A DNA stretch of 64,000 bases from Augochlora pura (taxonomy: Eukaryota; Arthropoda; Insecta; Hymenoptera; Halictidae). The translations under genes were made by a program, and so were the position numbers. Position 1 is the first letter of the stretch, and each line of letters opens with the position of its first letter. The notes under the pieces were generated by a model, which worked only from the letters and a program-made list of their open reading frames with translations, was not told where the DNA came from and did no database searches. The stretch spans positions 13,342,831 to 13,406,830 of the forward strand of contig NC_135779.1 in the NCBI RefSeq assembly GCF_028453695.1. The letters are read 5' to 3'. Positions 40,084 to 50,838 of this stretch are shown here, one piece after another.

Positions 40084-42868
40084 AGCCATTATTTTCGTAA
40101 CCATATTAATTTTAGTACAAACTTATTAAGGAATGATTTATTAACTTTAAGTACAAAAATTGAATTACTTTCTTAATACTATTTCTACACTACAAATAAT
40201 AAAATATTGAAAATGACTAATTATTTGAAATTGTTATTTTCGTCTTTGCTTCGAAATTAGTCCGTGGATAGTATTCCGTGTCTCAGATATGCAACGCGGT
40301 TAGTCAGTGGATTTGGGTAACAAGTCTATGAGCGTACTACAGATGGTTCTGGAAACCTTAGACTAGTTTTCTGCAATGGAAGTAACTACGTCGATTTCCA
40401 GCTATAGAAGGAATTGTTTGAAAAACCACTTGGAAATATTTTAGAAAGTCACTGTACAGGGCGGTTAAGTACAGGTGAATGTTACTTTAAAGCATAATAA
40501 TTCGCAACAGAATAACGGAAAGATACAAATCTTTTCAAAAATAAAAAACATTTTACTTTTTCTCATCAAAATGGTAAGATGTATAAGAGCAAAAACATAT
40601 TAAAAATCCGCGTGCACAGAATTATCTAGATGCAATGTACGTAGCACATAGATATTTTCTTAAATTAACCATTTGTAGTCGATTTGGGTGTTAATCTTAT
40701 TTAAATCAATTTGTATTGAATGAAAACTGCTGATATGAACTGTTGTTTACTATAGGTACACATAGTAAGTTAGCCATGTACACATAAACTTATAAAGTCT
40801 TATTAACACTAATGAGTTTATTAAGAACTAGCAAACACTAAAAGCAATTAATTAGTAATCTAGATTCGGTATTTACTCAGATCTCGTACGATTCCTATTT
40901 CAAAATACCGCAGGAACTTAACGCTAAAACCACGGAATCCTTTAACGGATTCTAGTTAATCTGTATGCTTCTAATGGTTATAAAATTACAGAATAGAAAG
41001 TAGCCTTATTTGTTTCGGTGGCTGAGAGCAACAAATTAACATGACATATAGAAATACAGTATTTAATTAATAGTGAGATTCATAAGAAACGTGAAACTCG
41101 ATGTTAAAAAATTGTCACCATAAAATAATCAAAAATTTTAAATTCGTTATTTTTATATTACCAACGTAATATCGAACTCTTCTCTTCATAATAAATCTTC
41201 ATAAATCTTCAATCTTCTAATCAGTACAAGTATATCTAAAATACGACTAGTAAACCTGTATCAGTGCTGTGAATAACTATAAACTCAAACTCATCTTCTA
41301 GTCATTCATGAAATTAAACAGAAAATGATTCAATTTTGTCTCATACTGTAACGTAAACCGGACATGTCATGGAAGCTGAGAAATTTAATCTATGTTATGG
41401 ATACCTATAAACTCAATATTAATTTCTATATCATTTTAGTTAGTATTTAATGGATTCTTCTTTGCTTTTTCTTAAATAAGTTAGCAGATAGTATTCTTCA
41501 CAGGTTGCCAGAAGTTATCGGAAACAAAAGAAAATTCATAAAATGTAAAATAAAAAGGTTATCTCTTCTCTTTTTGCACTGGCTGTTATTCTCATGTAAC
41601 ACGGTTTCACACAACACGTCATTTACTAGGGACCTATCTGCGTGTTATAGGAGAGTTACCTGTATTTAGTACTAATTTTTTCAGATTTCAAAATAAGACA
41701 CAGAGTTTAATCCCTTTCTGTTTTACTATTATGAATGACTACAAATTGTGATTGTGTTTATAATTATTTACAGTACTGCACTTTGAATTTAATTAGAATG
41801 TAAGAGTCAGCAAGAGCTCACCTTTTCGGCAAAAGGTGTTACTACATATTAACGCGGCCGATTCTAGCGCTACAATGCAAGCAACAATTACATACCTTTT
41901 GTTTTGGAGATTCAGGTACTTGGGTAATCCTTTCTTCTTCTGCGTCCGTTGTTCGATTTATGGCGGGTCGGCTCGGGGCGGATCCTGAAGAGAGTAACAA
42001 GATGCATTAACGTAAACTAGATAAATTAAAGGATAAATCTATAATTGTTCCAGGTTTAGAAATAATTTAATTTTGATAGTTTTCATTAGAACGAACTCTG
42101 TTCTTAAAAATAAAGTTTGCGTAAGAAAAATTATTTCGTTCTTTAATTCAGGGTTTTCACTGGCCTACATATTGTTCACTAATAAAAGTACTTGTTTAGA
42201 GGAGATATTGAATCAGATAGACATTTTGGTTGTGTAGAATTTCAAATGGAAAAATACAAAATCTGTTATGTGATTATAAAATACATGTGGAATTGTAACG
42301 ATAAACTTACCAACAAATGTTTGATAGAACTGTGAAAGATATGTTAAGATTGATAATCGATCTGGAACGGAACAGGCAGCCATGTCTTCTGCATCTAATA
42401 ATGCTGGTATTCCCAAATGTTGCTCTGCTGTTCTGAAAGCCAGCTCATTATTTCGATACACGTCGCTCTTATCTAAACTATCGAAGTCACTGCAATAATC
42501 AACGAAGCCAATATTACTGTTTAATTTATACCAATCATATAATTATAGCTTACCGACAGTCTGCGGATCTTTATGCATTTGTGACAGAAGTTAATAGATG
42601 AAATAAAAAATTGTAAAGGCATTTGAAACTTTTTGTTATACATAAAGATACGCAGTATTACCGTAGGGATGTTTAAAAATTAGATAAATGATCTCTCTAA
42701 ATGCATATATACTTACATCAGATCTGGTCGGAAATGATGAATCATTGCACAAAAAGCAAGCCCATCTTTCCAAGATGTTGTCATGTTTTGCACATTTACG
42801 CCAGAATAACCGTCGGTTATTCGTCGGCACCAAAGTTCTAATGCTTTCGTGCCTCGTTTTTCGCCCAT
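19269..42868 (-). CDS. MICAL-like: MICAL-like protein (CH, LIM and bMERB Rab-effector)
   Basis: Ten coding exons on the minus strand join in frame: 42868-42717, 42489-42311, 41984-41896, 25002-23303, 22056-21879, 21423-21085, 20513-20378, 20295-20067, 19638-19526 and 19456-19269 (3303 nt, 1100 aa). Residues 1-110 form a calponin-homology domain (starts MGEKRGTKALELWCRR). A LIM zinc domain begins at Cys152 (C-x-x-C...H-x-x-C-F-x-C-x-x-C). A long acidic, disordered linker follows, with three NPF motifs near residues 595, 622 and 677, each followed by acidic residues, the context preferred by EHD-family EH domains. A proline-rich patch lies in exon 6. Residues about 882-1038 form the coiled-coil bMERB Rab-binding domain, and the tail is lysine-rich. 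There is no flavin monooxygenase domain, so this is MICAL-like, not MICAL. The family links Rab8/Rab10/Rab13/Rab35-type GTPases to recycling endosomes; the role here is inferred. The intron between exons 3 and 4 is about 16.9 kb. A short extra exon there cannot be excluded, but the phases match without one. Confidence 0.92.
19765..19991. mobile_element. Mariner-like miniature element in a MICAL-like intron
   Basis: Inverted termini of about 25 bases flank a 227-bp AT-rich unit: ttaagtctcccggaaagttc on the left, and on the right (complement) ttaggtctaccgaaaagttc. TA dinucleotides abut both ends, as expected for a Tc1/mariner target site. There is no transposase, so it is non-autonomous. It lies in the intron between exons 8 and 9, clear of the splice sites. 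Confidence 0.75.
25362..25450. repeat. Two tandem copies of a ~41-bp motif that recurs elsewhere
   Basis: Two diverged units share a core like cttttgtagatcttattcac followed by tttttgcaaattaa. Related copies occur at about 48650-48715 (inverted), 50641-50700 and 50960-51045 (inverted). No transposon ends were resolved. Confidence 0.5.
26161..26190. repeat. Perfect 10-bp stem hairpin
   Basis: The arms cggtgcactt and aagtgcaccg are exact complements around a 10-base loop. It is GC-richer than its flanks and lies in an intron of the minus-strand gene. It is too short to be a typical microRNA precursor. Confidence 0.7.
30469..30808. mobile_element. Foldback (long inverted repeat) element, complete copy
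   Basis: The whole 340-bp unit is a long imperfect hairpin. The left arm opens with ggtatcccaaaagt and the right arm ends with acttttgggacattctgtat. Matching inner blocks include gaggtcatttgagataactc / gaaataactt, and accaatgagaggcgag against ctcgcttctcattcgt. The centre contains a second near-palindrome around gctcggcagccgagc. It has no coding capacity and is probably a miniature DNA transposon of unassigned superfamily. Confidence 0.75.
32690..32885. mobile_element. Foldback miniature element with a pogo-like end
   Basis: The unit folds on itself: ggatacgattatttgagcct on the left pairs with the complement of gatttgaataatcgtatctc on the right, and aatcgtttttataattg with aactataaaaacg. The left end reads tacagtaaagtctcctcaat, which resembles TA-flanked pogo/Tigger termini. 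The matching right terminus is not evident, so the end may be lost. Confidence 0.55.
33080..33444. mobile_element. Foldback element, second complete copy
   Basis: Arms of over 120 bases mirror each other: gggggttcctgagatcattt on the left against aaatgacctcaggaatcccc on the right, and caagttattaacgaaaagcg against tttttcgttaataactagca. It shares arm blocks with 30469-30808 and 7337-7560. The right end, gccctgtataag, resembles the terminal attctgtatata of the 30-kb copy. It is noncoding. Confidence 0.75.
33590..34180 (+). pseudogene. Decayed LINE ORF1 (gag-like) fragment, Jockey-type
   Basis: The first open frame (33509-33718) contains SKTLVIKVIKRDFSEVEI, which fits the region before the zinc knuckles in Jockey-group ORF1 proteins. 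Later, in another frame, GHPASYRGCSFLKF (about 33956-33997) matches the third-knuckle region of these proteins. Stops and frameshifts separate the pieces and no reverse transcriptase follows. It is a dead fragment inside the MICAL-like intron, in antisense orientation to that gene. A divergent I or R1 clade member is possible. Confidence 0.55.
34354..34688. mobile_element. TTAA-ended miniature element
   Basis: The left end tgaaccttttggggacggtg and the complement of the right end, ttaatcctttggggacgggt, are near-identical inverted termini, and the right one keeps TTAA. The interior is GC-rich and holds two diverged direct copies of a motif, gggcggctatatgccgacac and a version with tacatatatg. 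It has no coding capacity. The TTAA and terminal sequence place it near piggyBac. Confidence 0.6.
34738..34986. mobile_element. TTAA-flanked miniature element, piggyBac-like
   Basis: The 249-bp unit has termini ttaaccccttgcacta and (complement of the right end) ttaaccccttacacta: 15 of 16 match, with TTAA intact at both ends. The interior is AT-rich and noncoding. It starts only 50 bases after the preceding TTAA element and lies about 430 bases before a piggyBac-type coding remnant. Confidence 0.75.
35420..35860 (+). pseudogene. piggyBac-type transposase N-terminal remnant
   Basis: An acidic stretch (DVFDSDSSSDDEYY) is followed, after a frameshift, by EWMNVTNKDIIPRKIKFTSG and then by SKSFFADELIKNYEDEA in another frame. 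This order matches the start of piggyBac transposases: an acidic leader, an F-T-x-x-x-G segment, then F-F-x-D-E-L. The catalytic DDD domain is not seen downstream, so the gene is truncated and dead. Its closeness to two TTAA elements supports the assignment. It is antisense to the host intron. Confidence 0.65.
36000..41895. other. Distal part of the large MICAL-like intron
   Basis: I recognise no gene here. The open frame at 37080-37379 (-) is 99 codons long but has no domain I recognise. A (TC)16 tract lies at 40049-40080. The rest is AT-rich unique-looking sequence. Confidence 0.45.
40049..40080. repeat. (TC)16 microsatellite
   Basis: Sixteen uninterrupted TC dinucleotides. On the coding strand of MICAL-like this is a GA tract in the third intron. 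GAGA-factor binding is conceivable, but nothing else supports it. Confidence 0.95.
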
Positions 42869-42982
42869 TTTTGAATTTTAATTTCTGCCTATCGTTTCAC
42901 GAAATTTCTTTTCAGTTTAATCTTCAGTTTTTCTTGACAATGAAGGATATACTTTGCAGTTTGGGTATTCAACGTGCTACTT
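42869..42982 (-). other. Probable 5' UTR part of the MICAL-like first coding exon
   Basis: Read on the minus strand, a pyrimidine-rich stretch ending in gttttgtttcag forms a good splice acceptor whose exon begins at 42982, 114 bases before the start ATG. This implies at least one noncoding exon further upstream. Confidence 0.55.
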
Positions 42983-43741
42983 CTGAAACAAAACGCACAT
43001 AATTAATATAAAATCCTATTAAGCTAAAAAGAAGTTTGAAAACGTAATTTATTTTTGTGGTTATTGCAACTAATTGCAGTTGTTTCAGACATTGTCTAGT
43101 AAATTAGTCCCTGTAACATCTACAAGATGTTATTTGAAGTCATTTGAACTGATCGTTAAAAAGTTATTCTTTCTGAAAAAGTGTTCAAATACTAATGGAA
43201 TTCTTTTACCAATGCTTAGCAATGTGTTTTTTACCTAAAATAATTTTTGCAAAATTTAAAATCTATTCTTTCGTTTAAGGGTAATATTGACTAGTATATT
43301 CGAATTTTAAATTAGTTATTACTTATTGAAAAAAATTCATTATTAGAGCTGGTTTTCTGCTAACTACTCTTGGGTAACCACCTTAAAAATATCGGAAATA
43401 ACATACATTGTATAACAATAAGAAATATAAATATATAATAATAAATAAAATCATGATAGCAATAATAATAATAATGGTACTGTTAATAAAAATTATTCAA
43501 GCAGTAGAGAATATTAAAACATTATAATATTACTCTATGATATTTCACTATTTGATACTTCGGTACTCTACATGTCTTGGCCACGACAACGATCACGGCT
43601 GACCGTTGCGACCATTTTTAACAAGAGCGTTTGCGGAGCAACACGCATTGCGTCAAATATAGCTAACTGGCCTCGCGATCACGCGTTTGTTAATTGATTG
43701 TCAATCAATTTTTTGCCACTCACACCGGATTCACTCGCAAA

Positions 43742-43990
43742 ATGGATGTTAAGGAAGTAGCCGTGATGTGCATTTGTATCATACTACAATAAAACGCAAG
43801 AGAAAAAGATATTGGATACATCTTATATTATAAATTCCATCGACAAAGGGACAATTCGCTTATTTACTGCACAAGAATTCTTGCTAAAAATTCCGATAAA
43901 TTACTTATCGAAATTGAGACAGCCTTAAGGATGAACACAGCGATGCGACTACGCATAGGAAATGAAGATATATTCATTACATTGAGGTAA
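43742..43990 (+). pseudogene. HARBI1-like (PIF/Harbinger) transposase remnant
   Basis: A short start, MDVKEVAVMCICIILQ, is followed by KRKRYWIHLIL and, after frame changes, by NTAMRLRIGNEDIFITLR. These fit in order the N-terminal blocks of Harbinger nucleases (R-x-W-I-H; then N/D-T-x-M-R-x-x-I and L-x-I-T-L-R). Stops and frameshifts interrupt it and the catalytic part is absent. Other integrase-like families are less likely, given the paired blocks. Confidence 0.55.
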
Positions 43991-44439
43991 TTTTTATTTA
44001 TATACATTATTCTATTACAAAAACGCATTAGAATCGTTATTATTACTATTATTATACGAGCAAAATAGAAAGAATATGTAGTATATGCTAGAATAATATA
44101 CTAATGACTAAAATAAACATTAAAACTAAGACTACAACTAAATCTAATACACAGAACTAAATCTTAATAAAGAGAATGCACATATGAAATGATAATGAAT
44201 TAGCTTTGTTGAGAAACATTAAAAAAAAAATAGCGGATATGCAGTAGCAACCTCATCACTATCTCGTTCGCTGCTTCCTGCCGTTGACAGGGACCTGTCA
44301 GAATTTTCTTCCACTGTGATGTCAAAGAGTTTTTTTTGATACTATGAATTACCACTCGTGGTTGACGCATTTGAAGCATTATGTCATTACGAACATCCCT
44401 GGCGCTGAGCTTGCTCAAGTATATTTATAAATTATCGTT

Positions 44440-44540
44440 TTACCGACAGCTTCAAATGCTGGGGCTCTTTTAAAATCATTGACTAAAGACGATAGAAATA
44501 ATTTGTCCTCCTCTTGAAACGTTATGTCAAGGTTTATCTT
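44440..44540 (-). pseudogene. BESS-motif remnant, possible Harbinger accessory gene
   Basis: The minus strand encodes DITFQEEDKLFLSSLVNDFK, which fits a BESS motif (E-D-x-x-F-L-x-S-L). Stops follow soon after. MADF/Myb-SANT proteins with BESS motifs occur both as host genes and as the second gene of Harbinger transposons, usually opposed to the nuclease gene. That is the arrangement seen here with 43742-43990. I did not find a convincing MADF part. Confidence 0.4.
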
Positions 44541-45639
44541 CGCGGTTTTTCCTGTTCTCTGTGGATTATTTCAAAGCGTTGAATAGTTGTTTACCGATTT
44601 CTACTTGCCGATTTCTTTTCTTTGCAAGAACTCTATTCTCATATAGGTCCTCTTGAGGTTTCCATGTCTGGATATGTCGTTATACCTTCAACATCCGTAG
44701 ATATGCTGATCTAGGTATGGATTGATTGATTACCACCATTTAAAAATGATAGCATATTGTAATAAACGTATGCAGATTTCCTTTCTGCTGCAGAACCGCT
44801 TTTATTGTCATTCAATATTCTTCTTTTCCTGTGATATGAGTCCTTAATATTGCGCTATTTCTTCTGTAACGTCATACCTATAACAATAATAATCTTAAGA
44901 TTGTTACTGTAGGGTTATTAGTCTATACACAGTAGTAATAATCGTTGTTTTCAGATATATGACATCAGGAAATTCATTTATAGACTTTCATGATGTTGTT
45001 TGATTTGACGTCACAACTATAAAATTCTATCGTCTATCTATCTGGACGACGGGTTGCAAATTGAAAGGTTTAATCTAGGACAAATGTTCCAAAATGCTTT
45101 GATGCAATAGATGGGAAACACACAAGAATTGTAAAAATGGCAAACAATGCATCACTATACTACAATTATAACAAATATTTTTCTACCGTATTAGCTGCCA
45201 TTTGTGACACAAAACTATACATTTATCTATGTAATTGCTTCTTATTGGAAATATGTTTCATATTTTTCATATTTTCAAATCACCCAGAATTATACATCCG
45301 TATGTTGACCAACGACTGGATACTAATGAAAATATTTTTAATTGCCATCTTTCTTGAGCTAGACATTCTGCAGAGCATTCATATGGAATAATGGCTAATA
45401 AATGGATGAGTATAGACGTTGTGAAAACACATTGTGTTGGTACAAGTATGTATGAAGCATTAACCACGGTACTTTGTCCAATTTTCTAAGATTTCATGAG
45501 GATCATTTACTACAAACACACAGACATCATAACAATTTAAAATGCAGAAATTTGTGGAAAAATGACTGTATTTAATTAATGCGAGATAGATGCTATTATT
45601 TGTGTAGTTCTAATTAAAAAAACTTGTTCACATACTTAC

Positions 45640-46020
45640 AGTGTGTTTGCTTTTGTTGAGTTGTCACCGTCAACAAACAACATCGAGATTTCTTCTCACA
45701 TTCTCTTCTTTGAGAGTTTGCTGGCATAGTCATCCGATGATAAATTCCACAACACAATACCGACACCACACAACAACCGGCAGAAACGCGAGTAAATACG
45801 AATCGAATCAATCGATGTCTGTTCGCACAATTGACCGTTTACCGTTAAATTTCGACCGCAAAAATTGTTTGATAATTAAACACGTAATCGATTTGGGGTC
45901 GCACAGCCAGCTGGCCGCATTTTAACGAAATGCGAGTTGTTCCATGCATGCTTTTGCGAATAATGATTGCATACGGCCAGCCGTGGTTGTGGTCGGACCG
46001 TGCTGCCGCATTAGGCCTAA
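45640..46020 (-). promoter_or_regulatory. Candidate promoter and first noncoding exon of MICAL-like
   Basis: On the minus strand a strong donor, cact|gtaagtatg, ends a possible exon at 45640. Upstream of it lies a GC-richer island (cggccagccgtggttgtggt near 45973-45992). It could feed the splice acceptor at 42982. No coding exon starts here. This is a proposal from splice signals and composition only. Confidence 0.35.
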
Positions 46021-49000
46021 AGACTGACTGTAAAACAAACAAGCAATATTCTGAAAGATAAGAAAGAATGAATAAAAAATTGAATGAATGACTGGTAAAG
46101 ATCCACAATCTACTAGTGACTTAGTTAAGGTTATGTTCTATCTATCGCGGAATAAATATTATCCAATAGATATTAGAGTTTAGATTATTTCAAACCATTT
46201 TTTATTTTAGTTTAGTTTATTTTACTATTGGTGAACAAAATTCCTATCTGCACGTGGAAATTTGACTAAGTATTAGAAAATATGAATTTTAAATAAACTG
46301 TTGTTCGTTTTTCCATTACGCCAATTGTAAATTTATAATACTGTTCTTCCAGTTTCTGTTCACCAAGTACTTATGTATTATACATTTGTTTATACAATAT
46401 ACAGTTTGTTTGGTAATTATGTTATAGCGTATAACGAATGAATGTCATAATTAGTTTTTGTATTTTTACTTCAAATTAAACCAATTTAACGATACCATAC
46501 GAGTATTCTTCATGTAGCGCTCTATTACATATAATAAAATTTGGTATTTCCTGTTAACTTCGTACCATAGCGTGTTTGAAAAATAATTGACAGGAGTAGA
46601 ATTACTATGCTATGCTTTTAACAGTAATTCGGCAATGTCGCATTATTACATTTCCGTTTTGCAACGGTGCTACGTTTCAAAGAATATGCGCTTACAACTT
46701 AAAAGAGCACATAGCAGCGAAACGTCTAGAGATAATAATTATCAATTATTCGTAAGAAAAGGTAAAAAAACATAAGAAATCATTTATTAATTTCGTATAA
46801 CTAATAATCTCATTAATGTTGACAATTTCACATATCTCCTCCAATTTTTATTTCTTAGAAAATTAAGAATGACAGAGAAAAACTGTTCTCACATTTCTAT
46901 TCAACGTATCGAAGTCTAGGGAATCGACCTATTGGTTATTGGAACACAGAAGAAAAAAGTTACAATCGTACAGTGCCATTAGCAAGTGACAGCGATAGGC
47001 AGACGTGATTTCTCGATAATTGGTTTCACAATTGTAACGATTGCGTTTCAGTTAGTCCGTGCACTTTCCATCACACCTTGCTGTATACAAGGACAACATG
47101 AAACTACGCAACTACATACATACACATGATCCATGGTACACTAGTAAAGATCATATATCGTGAACTTTCACTTTAATACCAGTTAATGGAAGAATGTACG
47201 AATAAACAGTCAAGCATTAACTCAGAGATGAAGATTAAACATTATGTTACAATGGAAGTTTATTATTGTCAACGATAAAGCAAAAAAACCGAACTTATTC
47301 TAAATTCGGTAATATGCTCTACAATTTTCACATTTAATTGTATGGAAAAACGAATCGTAATTACAATAACATGTTCCAAAATATATAATTATTATGATTA
47401 AAATAAATTGGTTTAAGTTAAATATGCTTGTCTAAAAATTGTTTCAAATGTTTCATGTACTCATGCAAACTGTAATTAATAAACAAATATGGGCTACATG
47501 TTTATCTAAAAACTAGGGTTTTAAATACACAGGTACCTACCGTTTTGAACGTTCGAACTTATGTGTTTTATATATTTATACAATAAAATATCTGTTCGTG
47601 TTAAACTTTTTATAGAAAGAGTACTTATCTTTTTGAAAATTAAAAAAAAATGTTTTATCTTGAATACCGATTTATTACATACTAAATTTAATTAACAATA
47701 TTATATGATACTGTTTACGAAACATAAGCATTATAGTTTCATTCGAAATTTTAAATAATTAGAATAATGATTTAATATGTTACAATGTTTGAGAACCGTT
47801 GTTTCATAACAAAATATCTGTCTCTATTTTGGAAATTAATTCTAGTCAAACCAAAACTTGTAGTCTCAAGAATTCTTTGACAGTTCCTATTTGAATTTAT
47901 GATACGAGAATTTTTTCAGAAAGTACCACTTGTAATAAATTCGAATGTACTTTATGAAAAAACTTCGGGACTTTTTCAAACCCTGATAAAAACTACTTTC
48001 TACCTAAAATACGTAAAGATTTACGGCTCTTGCTCATATATGTCTCGTCAGCTTGAAATTAGCGTTCACGTAAAATCGATTAGAAAGGACGAAATAGGTT
48101 GCTATGATTTGTCACACCGCAAGGTGTAATCCTCGATAAGACCTGTTCAAGGAGTAACGATTTTTGGACGTAGACGCTCACATTTTTAAATAAGCGGAAT
48201 CGGAGGTCAAGTTTTTCAGGTCATGGGTAACGGACGAATATCGCTTAAAAGGTAAATATTTCCAGTGATTCAACACTGACATTGGGAAGTAAAACCGGGA
48301 TATGTCTAAGATCCTTGAAATACCACCTATTAAAAGTACGTATGTACTCACCTCCACTTTTAGCGAAGCTTGAAAACGATACATTGTCATGTAATTTGCA
48401 AGAAAAACCTTCGGCAATTCGATTGTTGATTTCAGTTTCAGCTTTTGTAAATGCAGTGAAGTAAGACGTGAAAAGAAGTTGAATGCAAAAAGAGTTCGAG
48501 TAGTTATTTGACTGATATTATAAAAACACACCAAAAGTTATAATAAAAAATTGTCTAATGTTAACAATTTTTGGAAGATTCTTTATTTGTTTCAAAAAAA
48601 AAATATGGAAATGTCAATAATTGCTTATAAAGTTAATATAAGAAAGGGTGAATTTTATTTGGAGAAAGGTGAGCATGATCTACAAAGGATTAATTTTGTA
48701 TAGACAGGAAGCTGCAAATATGGCTTGTCAACAAAATTTCTTAGCGAAGAAAATGAGACTGTTGAGGATGCGCATTAACATGGTAGGGTTTTAGGCCAAA
48801 AGGAAGTTGACTGGTTGGTTCTATAAAAGGAAATTCCAAAGAAAGATGTGTTAGATGTGATTAGTATCGTACGATCATCACAAGAAAGAGACGAGAACTT
48901 ATCACATACTCGATGGAATGGGAATAAGTTCGCATCAGTTCGAACCCACAGCATGAACATAGATCAAGGCATTAGGGATCAAGCTCTCATACAACCGCTC

Positions 49001-50763
49001 ATGTCTGATTTCACTGTACCTTTTATATGAGCAACAAGAAATCATCATTTCCTTCAAGTGTTATAATAACTTCATGAATTATGAGGAAGTGCACAAAGAA
49101 ACAAGATAATGTTAACACTTTGTAGCTAAAATTGAAATGAAAATAAAATAAATTGGTATACGAATTAAAAATAACACAGAGCTGTGTAGGATCAAGTAAA
49201 TAAAACTTTAAGAAGATCTAAGAAGTGTAAAAGAATTACAAAACCAATCACTATAATACAATCTTGTCCTCTCTATTGTCATATTATTAACTGTACTTGG
49301 ATGATCTGCTTTAGGACGATAACAAAACCATTGATAATTATGGTACTTCCAAGATTGCAAATTTTTGTTTCAGAAAACGTGTACAATCGCTACATCATGC
49401 ATATGATTACATATATCAATGCGAAGTCATGAGGATGTCAAAGGTCTTAGAAACTCTGGGGGACAGTGACAGACAATACTAGTAGCCATAGAACGGAATC
49501 AAATGAATGAGTCGAGGTCAAGGTTGGTTAGTTCTGTCCTCTGTAAACCTGATAAGGTAAGGACATCTCTAAAGTGTTACAATATTATGATTAGATATGT
49601 CAATACATCATATACCAAATTCTACTTAAGTACGATTATTATTTCTACCTCTGTATCGTTTTATCTTTTATTTAAATTTACTTAAATGCATTTATTTATT
49701 TTGTAGCGCTGTTTGCGCGTATGCATTTACACAAAATTATAGGTCGTTATCGTTCCTTCAATTTTATTCGTATCATTAGTTAAGTTCTCAATTTGTTTGT
49801 AAAAATAAAAACGACTCAAATCGTTGCAAGTATGATATTATATTTGAATTATATTTATTACGATTCTTGATTAACTAGTAACCGTAATCATTAATCGTGA
49901 ACGTGATTTCACGTTAACAGTAGAAGTACAGAGCTTTAAACTCGACCATCTTGTACATTATTTCGTAATAATGGCAATACTGGATTTATTTATACTTTAT
50001 GTAATTTTTGTTATAATATATGTTTGAATGAAGAAATTTATCAAACTCATTAAAACAATTAAAAAAAGAAAGAAAGAAATATCTACGTAGCTTCCGTATC
50101 TTGTAAATAATGCAGATAAATTTTATTTTGCATAAAACTCCGCAGTCTATTAATGAATAATTTGTAAAAGAATTTTTAAATTAGGTAAACTATTTACTTC
50201 TATTTAACAAAAAATACAACTGTTTTTGTGAATGCATACGTTTGGTAGTTACGATGAATTTGAATTGTTAAGGTTATGTTTAGCTCGAAAAAAAGCTGTT
50301 TAGTTCGGAAAGAAACAGCTTATACAAATTGTATATACAGATCAATGCAATAAAAGTTCCGAAAGATAAGATAGGAAGATGCAATATACGAGGCTGGGTA
50401 TCGCGAGCAGAAACAACCGTTTCCATGATGCTTGAAGGAAGCTAGACACAGTAAAGTTAATATTTGTCAATGCAATGTTTGAATGGATACCGTATCTGCT
50501 GGAGCTGTTAGTCTGAAACAGCTAATTCCGGCTGTTCCTGAAATGGGACGTTTCAATTGACGTATTTCAACAAAAATAACAAGTACAGTAGCGTTTAAGG
50601 ATGATTTTACACAATCTTTTGTATATCACATTAAATTTATTGCAAACAAAATGATCACTTTTGCAGATCTTATTCATTTCTTAGAAGATGAGATTAATTC
50701 CTTTAGAAAGAATATTTGTAATTATGTATAATCAAATTCATATCAAATTAAAGAAATTGAAAA

Positions 50764-50838
50764 TATTCTATGAATAATTACTAAAATTCTATTCTATGAA
50801 TAATTACTAAAATTCTATTCTATGAATAATTACTAAAA
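50764..50838. repeat. 26-bp tandem repeat, nearly three copies
   Basis: The unit tattctatgaataattact plus aaaattc is repeated at a 26-bp spacing with almost no divergence; the last copy is cut short. The low divergence suggests a recent duplication. Confidence 0.9.

Noticed and set aside
47899..48129. Possible FLYWCH-like zinc finger fragment
   Set aside because: The spacing of Cys and His residues does not fit the family well enough to claim it.
48178..48534. 118-codon minus-strand open frame
   Set aside because: No domain, signal or splice context that supports a gene.
50764..50838. CRISPR-like array
   Set aside because: The units are directly adjacent tandem repeats without spacers, and the window is eukaryotic.
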